From the NCBI GenBank assembly GCA_013433145.1, contig CM024180.1, positions 7,010,001-7,074,000 of the forward strand: a stretch of 64,000 nucleotides of DNA, written 5' to 3'. The stretch comes from Ascaris suum. Taxonomy: Eukaryota; Nematoda; Chromadorea; Rhabditida; Ascarididae. The notes beneath the pieces are model-generated. The model saw nothing but the letters and a program-made list of their open reading frames with translations, ran no database searches and was not told where the DNA came from. This document shows, piece after piece, positions 47,301-64,000 of this stretch (the stretch's first letter is position 1; each line of letters starts with the position of its first letter). A program made the translations under genes and the position numbers.

Positions 47301-50056
47301 TTTCTTGTAACAAATTTTCAAAAAAAAAAAAAAAAAATTGCTCAATTCAAGTGTTCAAAAGAGAGAGCGGTTTTGAAATTTCCGCATTTCAAAAAAAAAA
47401 GAAATTTTTTTTTAAAGTGGCAACTCTTATATTTTTTAAATTTTTTCAAAGTTATCGTTTTTCAAATATATAAGATACAAACGAAAAATATATGAAAAAT
47501 TTCGAATGAAATTTTGATTGATTAATGAGAAATTTTTTTTATTTACAGTATGGCTATATTTTGAAAATTATTTTACCGATCGATATCGATCAACTTTATC
47601 ATAATGACTCATCGATCCGTTCCACAAGCCGAACTTATCGTTATCAGTCTTTTCTCATCCTCTCAATTCCCACTAGCGTTGACATACTTAACTTGAACTT
47701 ATATGGCGACCATTGTTAGTTGTAAAAAATTACTGCTAGCAATGATAAGATTTTATAAAATTTTAAGTCTATGGCTGATTGAACGTTTGCATCGAAAATA
47801 GTGAAAGAGTTCGAATTATGCATCAACTATGTGTAGGGAGAGGGGGGGGGGGGGGGGTTAAATGTTTTATTTTCTAAAATATATTCGAGTAATAACTGCA
47901 TAAATAAATTTTTTAAAATATATTTTTATATTCGAGTAATAATGAGTAATAATCGAGGCAATTACAGTTCACAAAACTATGGGGACGACGATTTATGAGG
48001 AATAATCGAAATTATGGAGCGAATGAGTCTCTGAAAAGTGCATTGAAGGATATTCTTCGTTTAGGTGGTGTTCCGCATAGTCCATCATCGTTTATGCAAC
48101 TCTTCTTTGCGTCCTAATATAAAAGGTAAATGATATCAAGATAAAGAATCGAAAAAAAAAATTTAATCTCAAAATTCGATTAATCCATTTCAGGATCAAA
48201 GGTAAAATTGTAGTGATCGGAAAAAGGGTTTAAAAAAATGAAAGATCAAATAGCGCATCACAAAAAAACCTCTCGAATTACTCTAATAAATGTTTACCTA
48301 TTCTGTCATTAAGTCAGCAAGGTAACTGAAGAAGATCGAAATTATCGTGAATGTGAATTCTCGACTTTGATATTTTAGAAGGATAGAAATAGTGATTCAC
48401 AAAACTATTCACAAAGTACCATTTAATAATTAAATAGCTAACATCATTTTGGGTTATAATAAAAAACCTTACTTGATTCAATTTTTTCACTACATTGATG
48501 ACAAGCTTTACGACAGGTTCGAGTGATATATTCGGTGGTGAAGCAGAGTTTCGGATCACCGGAAACCCAATCGCGGCAATTAACGTCGAGATCTTCGCAT
48601 TGCTGCGCTAGAAGATGTGTTTTTTTTTTCGCAACTTCTCTTTGAAATATTTTCAATAATAAAAAAAAAAGATTTTGTTTTGTTGATTAGTGTACTATGA
48701 AAATGTTGAGTGATATTCTCAGAAGAAATTATGGATTCCACGGAAAAAATGAAAAGAATTTTTTTCAAATATTGAAAAAGAGAGTCAACAATGAAATATA
48801 TGAGTGTTTCAGTGTCATTTAAGCATTTCAATGCTTTTTTTTTCTATACAATATTATATTCTTTCATGCAGAAATGCAATATAAACGAGGAGTAGCGTGA
48901 TTGATAGCTGCATACCAAAAAAAAAAAAAAAAAAAAACTCAGCAATATTTCTGTTCGGCGGAAATGGCATCATTTAAAAAAAAAATTTTTTTTTTTGAGG
49001 AGAGAATTCAAAGATCTATGAAGTAACATTTTGTTTGCAAAGAAAGTATTTTATAATGTGTTATTTGTGAGGAAAATGCTAGAAAAGATAAATATGTTTT
49101 TTTTTTTCAATTTCACTGAAAATTATGAATAATAAATGAACTCAACGAATATGTGGTAGTAGCCATATAGAATTCGAAATGCAATAAGCAAATATTTTAT
49201 CGAATTTAACGTCCAAAAATTGCTAGATTGGAGTATATCTTTGTCTAAAGTTTTGAAATGAAACACACTCATGTATTTGAAGTATAAATCAACATATTAA
49301 TTTCCAAAAATACAAATAATAAAGAATGATATTGAATGTGAAAGTGTAAAAATAGTAAATCGAAGAAAATAATGTGAAGGTGAATTTTTATGCAATATTA
49401 TATGAAAATTTTATGAGAATATTACAATATATGAATATAAAGAGTAGAAATGAATATATCAAATGTGTATCATTATGCTCCGCTAATCGAATTAATCGAA
49501 GCATAGAAATCTTGTGGAATAAATTCAATTTATTAGGAAATCATGAGCGCTATGAGTTGATGGATTTTATTAATATGAATCGATTTTCGCTTCGCAATAA
49601 AACAAAATTAGCTATAACAATTGTGTTCTTTTGAAATTTAAAAAAAAAACATTTAAAATTGGAAAAAAAAAACGCAAAATATAATAGAAATGATTTTTGA
49701 AGAATATTAAATTAAACAAATAAACAAGAGCATTTTTTTTCCTCGAAATTTCTAATCATTTAATAAATACGATATCATTCAATCGATGCGACGAGAGAAT
49801 ATTTGATAAAATAGATTCGAAAATTTTTCGCAACAATATCTTCCATCTAAAGTGCTCTCCCATTTGTGGAGATGTAATTGGCTATTTGAAGCCATCAAAA
49901 TTGAATCAATCACCAACCTCTAGAAATTCGTAATTTTCATTCCTTTACACGAATTGGAATCTAAATGTGATAGCATAAATATGAATTCAACAAACCAAAG
50001 ATGATCTTGGCACACAGCAGAGCAGTAACGAAAACGACTAGAGTATGCGAAGACAT
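38278..50056 (-). CDS. Secreted ShKT-nitrobindin (THAP4-like haem-binding) fusion protein
   Basis: Six minus-strand exons: 49996..50056, 48473..48607, 43527..43707, 40984..41093, 39222..39325, 38278..38397. All five junctions keep phase and give 236 residues. Residues 1-21 form a signal peptide (MSSHTLVVFVTALLCAKIIF then A). One ShKT domain follows, with six Cys at 24, 31, 42, 52, 56 and 59. Residues about 67-236 match nitrobindin: LAWLIGIW, FPTIPKFTYGE, a Trp at 130, DELHSEYGY, GFVTVEQG and REW then RLDMETLTHGMQEH. His226, ten residues from the end, corresponds to the proximal haem-ligand His of known nitrobindins. Known nitrobindins bind ferric haem and NO and isomerise peroxynitrite inside the cell or nucleus. 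A signal peptide plus a disulphide domain implies an extracellular form, which is inference. The second intron hosts an antisense gene. Confidence 0.85.
39222..39325 (-). CDS. ShKT-nitrobindin exon 5
   Basis: It starts after CTTTGCAG and ends at GTGAGT. It reads FVTVEQGFVDGNKIKFKLHD and IGRISFSRDLPVHD. An alternative upstream acceptor (TTTTTTAG) also keeps phase but would insert twelve extra residues, so the TTTGCAG site is preferred. Confidence 0.8.
40911..40920. repeat. C10 homopolymer
   Basis: A run of ten C lies in an intron of the nitrobindin-type gene, just downstream of its fourth exon on the minus strand. Confidence 0.85.
40984..41093 (-). CDS. ShKT-nitrobindin exon 4
   Basis: An ATATTTTAG acceptor and a GTGAAA donor bound 36 codons reading AFAWSVNDKDELHSEYGYL then TTVMNN. 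It matches the central HsEyGyl strand of the family. Confidence 0.82.
43527..43707 (-). CDS. ShKT-nitrobindin exon 3: start of nitrobindin barrel
   Basis: The acceptor is ATTATTACAG and the donor is GTATGT. It reads FDARNAPPSLQPLAWLIGIW and FPTIPKFTYGEQVEIAV. The P-L-x-W-L-x-G-x-W and YGE motifs are diagnostic of the nitrobindin family. The usual G-x-W-x-G-x-G-x-G-x-Y-P element is modified to GIWRSEHGGKAIFP. Confidence 0.85.
44461..44462 (+). promoter_or_regulatory. Possible trans-splice acceptor before the nested peptide gene
   Basis: AATCATTTAG ends 12 bases before the ATG at 44475 with no upstream exon evident. This supports a trans-spliced 5' end and a separate plus-strand transcript. 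Confidence 0.35.
44475..44600 (+). CDS. Peptide precursor exon 1: signal peptide
   Basis: It carries 42 codons, phase 0 at the donor. Five consecutive Leu and a small-residue region before TPQTQ make a convincing secretory signal. Confidence 0.5.
44475..48117 (+). CDS. Neuropeptide-like secreted precursor, two exons (44475..44600, 47968..48117)
   Basis: Exon 1 opens at tandem ATGs with a strong signal peptide (VHYLLLLLMIEIFLAEILLA), continues TPQTQLPLQSSDSNQQSM and ends at a GTATTT donor. Exon 2 starts after AATTACAG in phase and reads FTKLWGRRFMRNNRNYGANE, ending FMQLFFAS with TAA. The 91-residue product has no Cys. LWGRR is a Gly amidation donor followed by a dibasic cleavage site. QSMFTKLW-G resembles the octapeptide layout of AKH/GnRH-type peptides (pGlu1, Phe4, Thr5, Trp8 amide), while -LW-amide also recalls the myoinhibitory-type peptides of nematodes. 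No basic site precedes Gln, so the mature N-terminus is unclear. The 3.4 kb intron has no other good exon. The gene lies wholly in the second intron of the minus-strand ShKT-nitrobindin gene. The peptide assignment is inference. Confidence 0.5.
47143..47155. repeat. G13 homopolymer
   Basis: A run of 13 G preceded by CAGGGGGCA, in the intron of the nested peptide gene. It may form a G-quadruplex. Confidence 0.85.
47247..47281. repeat. (CA)n microsatellite
   Basis: A short ACACAC repeat with two ATAC interruptions, in the same intron. Confidence 0.9.
47842..47857. repeat. G16 homopolymer
   Basis: A run of 16 G lies 110 bases before the second exon of the nested peptide gene. Confidence 0.88.
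47968..48117 (+). CDS. Peptide precursor exon 2: LWGRR site
   Basis: It carries 49 codons and TAA after an AATTACAG acceptor. The amidation and dibasic motif is at residues 46-50 of the joined product. The remainder (SLKSALKDILRLGG) is a possible amphipathic spacer peptide. An AATAAA occurs at 48285-48290. Confidence 0.48.
   Translation, partial: FTKLWGRRFMRNNRNYGANESLKSALKDILRLGGVPHSPSSFMQLFFAS
48473..48607 (-). CDS. ShKT-nitrobindin exon 2: ShKT domain
   Basis: The acceptor is ATCTTCTAG and the donor is GTAAGG. The 44 codons carry a complete six-cysteine ShKT domain: CEDLDVNCRDW, CFTTEYITRTC and RKACHQC. ShKT modules are abundant in secreted nematode proteins such as those attached to enzymes. 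Confidence 0.88.
49996..50056 (-). CDS. ShKT-nitrobindin exon 1: signal peptide
   Basis: The ATG at 50056 opens 20 codons plus one base to a GTTTGT donor. The hydrophobic core LVVFVTALLCA is typical of a secretory signal. The split codon completed by the next exon is Ala, giving a plausible cleavage site just before QQC. Confidence 0.72.
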
Positions 50057-52900
50057 TTGAAAATGTATGAGAATGTGATGCGCAGACACCACCTTATCAG
50101 AAACCGGATCCATGCAGTTTGCTGCCAAGAAGCAACAATCGCTATTTCTTCTTGAACAGATGATGACCCGTCATGCAACGAACAAAACATATGATCGTTC
50201 AACATATTAAACTTGCCAGCATTTAGCATTTTGTTTATCTATAAATTGCTAGAAAATAATATTCCATATCCTAACAGTGCATAGTTTGCTGGAAAAATTC
50301 CATTTACAAATGGTTGTGGAATGTTGTCCCACTCAAAACTTCTAAAAGATTCAGAATGGCATAGTCGAGGAAAATCAGATATTTTTATTATCAACCAATT
50401 CGTATGATCAATCTGTTTTGCGAAATATATAGTGACAAGGTATCACATTAGAAGTTACATCAGATATTTGGACTTTATCATAGAGAGGAAAACTTAGGCG
50501 ATGCAAGAACTTGATAGATCTCAGTCATACAAATAAAGGCATACTCGAAAATAACATCACATTCTTTGTTGTTGAAAGGTTTTAGAAATTTCTTGAGAGC
50601 TCCATCGTGTCTCCAATATTACTGTCAACCGTTGAAAGGTATAGCGGAAGCGATTTAGAAAGATGCTCGAAAATATGTGCATTGATTTGCCGCATGTAGG
50701 CAAGATGACATCAATCTGCTGAGGAAGTTGCATACCGAATCGTATTCGTTGTCACCATATCACTTTGATGCACAAATAATAACACGTAGCTACAAAATTA
50801 TGTGCAAATAAAACATAAATCTCCAAATTCGTGATTATTTCTTCGAGTTTCGTCCACTTCGAAACAACGAAACCGCTCAATCCTTTCGTTTCGTTTGTTG
50901 CTTCGTCGGCAATCATTATCTAGTTCTATTAAATTCCATTCCATTGCTCAGCATTTCTTATTAATTTCATGTTATCAATAATATCTAAATAATGCAATGC
51001 GAGATTGTCTACCAACCGATTTTAAAGCTGAACACCTGGCGAAATAATGCTTGAAAAAAATCCGATTTTTCGTCGTTGCTCGTTTTGTGCATTGTGACCG
51101 CTGAGGTAATTGTTGTGGATTTCCGTCTCGGCTAGGATCGATGTAATTGTGCGTTCAGCAAGCGTTCCATTGGGATTTGGGACAGCTAGCTGCCAACTGT
51201 TAGACTAAGTGTTTCATTTGTGTGTGTTGAAATTAGTGAATTAGTGCAAAATTATATACATAACAAAATTTTTTGGGTTGCTCGATGCATAAGATGTATC
51301 TGAAATGAGCGAAAAAATTCATCACTAAAAATTTAGATCTTTTGGGTAGTTCATTTCAATTTCCTAGATAATTCCTGGTTCGGTTTCAGGTTGAAAGCAG
51401 ATTAGTTTTTCTACTTATTTTATGCTGTAAAGTACCGGTAAGAAGAAATTTGATATAGGCCCTTTTTAAATGATGCATAGAGTCTGATCGGCTTTTCGTC
51501 TGAATTGCAAGCTCGTTACGATTTGCAAAATCGCTCATTGTAGCACTATTTGATGGTAACGTGATGCGAGATGTCATTCTACATTTCTTCGATTCTTTTA
51601 AAAATTACGGGAGGTTGCATTCTTTGAATGCAAGGGATATCATCACATCTGGGAACGTGGAATAATTTTCAGGAATGCTAAGAAATCAGTAAGAAAATGA
51701 AAATTCCCATTTTCTCCACTTTGTCCAATTATCGATTGATTGATTGATTGATTAGTCGTTCGTCCGATTGGGATATTGAAACGCAAATCATCAGTTTGTG
51801 TGATTTCGAAATTTTCGTCGCTTCTAATATATACCTAAGTTTTTTTTTTTGATATATTTTAATGACTAAAACACCTTTCGAGTCTGACAAAGTTGAGTGA
51901 TAGTTTAGAAAACACCTTCACGATCTAGTATAGTCGTTAAATCTCGAAGCATCCAGCTTCATTTGGTCTTGAGTTGTAATCATTGATACAATGCTACTAT
52001 TATGAGACGAATAAATGACCGAAGATTCGCGCTATATTGCACTTCAATGCATTTCCAAGTTTACGAGACCGGTAGGTTTGATTGTTCTGTTTTATAAAGG
52101 ATTTTATTCTCGGATAGCAACGAATCGTTGGAAATTTCAATGAAGCGAAAAATTATTCCACTCTTTTGAGCATTTACAATTGTACGCTTTTACAAATGCA
52201 TTCTACGTTGCTAACATATTCTAATGTTGGTTCGCTTTCAAGCGCAGTTTAAACCGTGCAGTAATATACGAAATTTTCATTCGTTTCAACATCGTCATAT
52301 GGTCTAAACTGTATATTTGAATATATCAAACTTTAAAGGATTTTTTCGTAGTTTTTCTTTTCATCATTAGTAATTCAATGCTGTCAAACATGGTGAATAT
52401 TAGTCGTTATATCTATTTACCTTCGATGAATTTACAGAAACCAATAATTCAACCTTTTGAATAAAGCCTATTTTCAGTTGAAATCACAAAAATATTCCAT
52501 TTTTTTTTCGAGCGCAATTTCCTATCTTTAACCATACAAATGAGTTTATTCTAATAGCTGTATACATTACTTACTAATATAAGAAAATATGTTATTGCGG
52601 TAAATAGCATGTGGCAATTGATTTTCTCGTCGAATAAATTTAGCGCAACATTTCTGCTTTATGCTCAATAATTATTTCCTTTATTGCGCTCTCACGAGCA
52701 CATTATAAACGACCGAAGTCAAAACAAAGGTAGATTCAGTTTGATAAAAAAACAGGTATTCTCATAGGCTATCAACAAATCTACCATCCTTGGAATGAAA
52801 TTGCCTCAATCATTGCAATTTTTTTCCACGCGAAAAAGTCAGATATGATTCGATTTATTGCATCCCTACAGTTGATGTTGAAAATTAATAAACGCATTTT
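50057..52900. other. Intergenic region between divergent genes
   Basis: It lies between the start of the minus-strand ShKT-nitrobindin gene and the plus-strand doublecortin gene, so it should hold both promoters. It is somewhat less homopolymer-rich than other gaps. A (GATT)5 repeat is at 51734-51753. A minus-strand open frame starting at an ATG near 51577 (MTSRITLPSNSATMSDFANR) looks mildly coding but has no convincing donor. No promoter motif could be assigned. Confidence 0.45.
51734..51753. repeat. (GATT)5 microsatellite
   Basis: Five perfect tandem copies of GATT in the region between two divergent genes. Confidence 0.9.
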
Positions 52901-52902
52901 AG
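52901..52902 (+). promoter_or_regulatory. Possible trans-splice acceptor before the doublecortin gene
   Basis: AACGCATTTTAG ends 18 bases before the ATG at 52921. The 18 bases are open in frame, so this could instead be an ordinary internal acceptor and the gene could extend upstream. Confidence 0.35.
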
Positions 52903-52920
52903 ATAAGTCGAATAGGTCAA

Positions 52921-62502
<9,582 letters not shown>

Positions 62503-64000
62503 AATTAATTTCAAAATTTCGATGAACTATTAATGGTATCCTCATTTAAAGAAAACGAGGGAAATATTATTCACTCATAATTATTTTTCACTCATAATTC
62601 AGTTTTTTTCTCATAAAGTTTAACCACTTTCATTGAAATTATCTAGCTTTATTATATTCCACTGCATATTTTATATGCATTACGATAGCGTTGTGTCTTT
62701 GTAAGTGTTTGTCTATTGTTCGGTCTGCGTCGATCTTTTATTTCGGTAGCATCGGTCGAGGGATCTTTATTAATAGAATGATAAAATTTCACTGCTATAA
62801 ATTTTTTCCTAATTTTATCCCTCCAGTAGAAATTGTTTTTCATCAATTTTTACAGATCTGAGTGCTTATATGGGTTAAAAATTTGCACAAATCAAACAAG
62901 CCCCTCCTTACACACAACTGGAATATCATTGCATTACTGTTAATACTTCATCATTTCCGGAAAATTTACAATCTTGGCTTCTTTCATTATCAGGATTGCA
63001 TAAACTTATATCGTAATACCTAAATGCAAAGAATTTTAATGCGACTATAGCAAATTTCGTCGAGAAGGCAAATTTTCAATCAATCGAACGAAATCAGTCC
63101 TCTTGTTGATGTAATTTTTACCTTTTTTTTGCATTTCCTCTTTTTCTCGAAAAATTTTTATCCCAAAGAACTAATAGTTTTTACACTTTCATTATAACGT
63201 CGAAGTTGATGTTTTTTGCATTGCGTAATAGCGCATAGATTGTGCAAACTCTGTGCACCTTGTATTGTATTTTTTTCACATACTGCTTACTATTCATTCT
63301 TGGTGTTGATAGATTTTTTTGAGTTCTGAAATTGAACGTATTCATTAGTTCATAAAGAATAATTTTTTCCATTTGTGCAGCGGATAACTGAAATTTGAGA
63401 AGCCAACGGAAATGGCTGAGAAGTTAGGCGGTGGGGTGGTGGGAGGGTGGGAAGTGAGGAAGAGAAGGCAGAAGGAAGGAGGAGGAAAACGCTAACGTCT
63501 AGATACGAAGCAAGAAACTGGAAAATTGACTCCAGCTTATTATCCATGAGGAAATCCACATAACCATATCACCAGGAGAGGAGCCCAGTGGTAATAAATC
63601 GATCAGATGGATTCTTGCCTTTTTCATATTAGTAGAGGATTTTATGTGGGAAAAAAACAACTCCAACTAACAAATTTTCAACTCACCAATTTTATAGTTC
63701 GAATCAATTTTATTATATTCATTGCGATTAGTATGTTTATCGATCCTTCCGATCATTTTCCTCTATCATTAATTTCGTAACAATATGATTAAATTTCTTC
63801 CAGCCGATACATCCACCATTTTCTTGTGAAATGACTTCAAGACACATAAAGATACCAAATTACTATTTATTACTTTTATTTGTGATCACTTAGTTGAAAT
63901 AGTTTGACTATTCAATTATTGAATGAAAAATTAGGAAAAAATTAACACCAAATATTCCTATCATATAGAGATATAAATTTTTCAAAAGATATCAAATATA
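62503..64000. other. Region downstream of the doublecortin gene
   Basis: It is AT-rich with a purine-rich stretch at 63416-63490. A minus-strand open segment at 62652-62810 (DRRRPNNRQTLTKTQRYRNA then a stop) is exon-like in codon use and could be the last exon of a gene to the right, but no matching upstream exon was found. Confidence 0.35.

Overview
The window is eukaryotic and most likely comes from a nematode. It is strongly AT-rich, with many A/T homopolymer runs, four long pure (AT)n microsatellites and a few G/C homopolymers. Genes are sparse and broken into short exons by introns of about 0.3 to 5 kb. Splice acceptors are of the TTTTCAG/TTTGCAG type, and several start codons lie just downstream of an unpaired acceptor, as expected for spliced-leader trans-splicing. 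An ShKT domain and long AT-rich introns also suit a nematode, perhaps a spirurid or filarial-like one. The species assignment is inference. All gene models were built by eye from reading frame, splice-site phase and recognisable protein families.

Layout from left to right. 534-1651 (+): the last two exons of an unrecognised gene with a basic tail. 1652-13249: no convincing gene. 13250-18259 (+): two weak exon candidates, then two good exons of a small multi-pass membrane protein with a very basic tail. 21140-29911 (-): a synaptotagmin-like protein with an N-terminal membrane anchor and two C2 domains that appear to lack calcium ligands; at least eight exons. 29912-38277: no convincing gene. 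38278-50056 (-): a six-exon gene for a secreted protein joining a signal peptide, one ShKT domain and a nitrobindin (THAP4-like haem-binding) domain; all phases fit and give 236 residues. 44475-48117 (+): a two-exon secreted peptide precursor nested antisense in the second intron of that gene, carrying an amidation/dibasic site (LWGRR). 52921-62502 (+): a four-exon doublecortin-domain protein of about 257 residues. 62503-64000: no convincing gene.

The genes do not form an operon or pathway: strands alternate and spacing is wide. The strongest candidates for something undescribed are the ShKT-nitrobindin fusion, which would place a haem/NO-binding barrel outside the cell, and the neuropeptide-like gene nested inside it. 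No tRNA, rRNA, CRISPR array or intact transposon was recognised.
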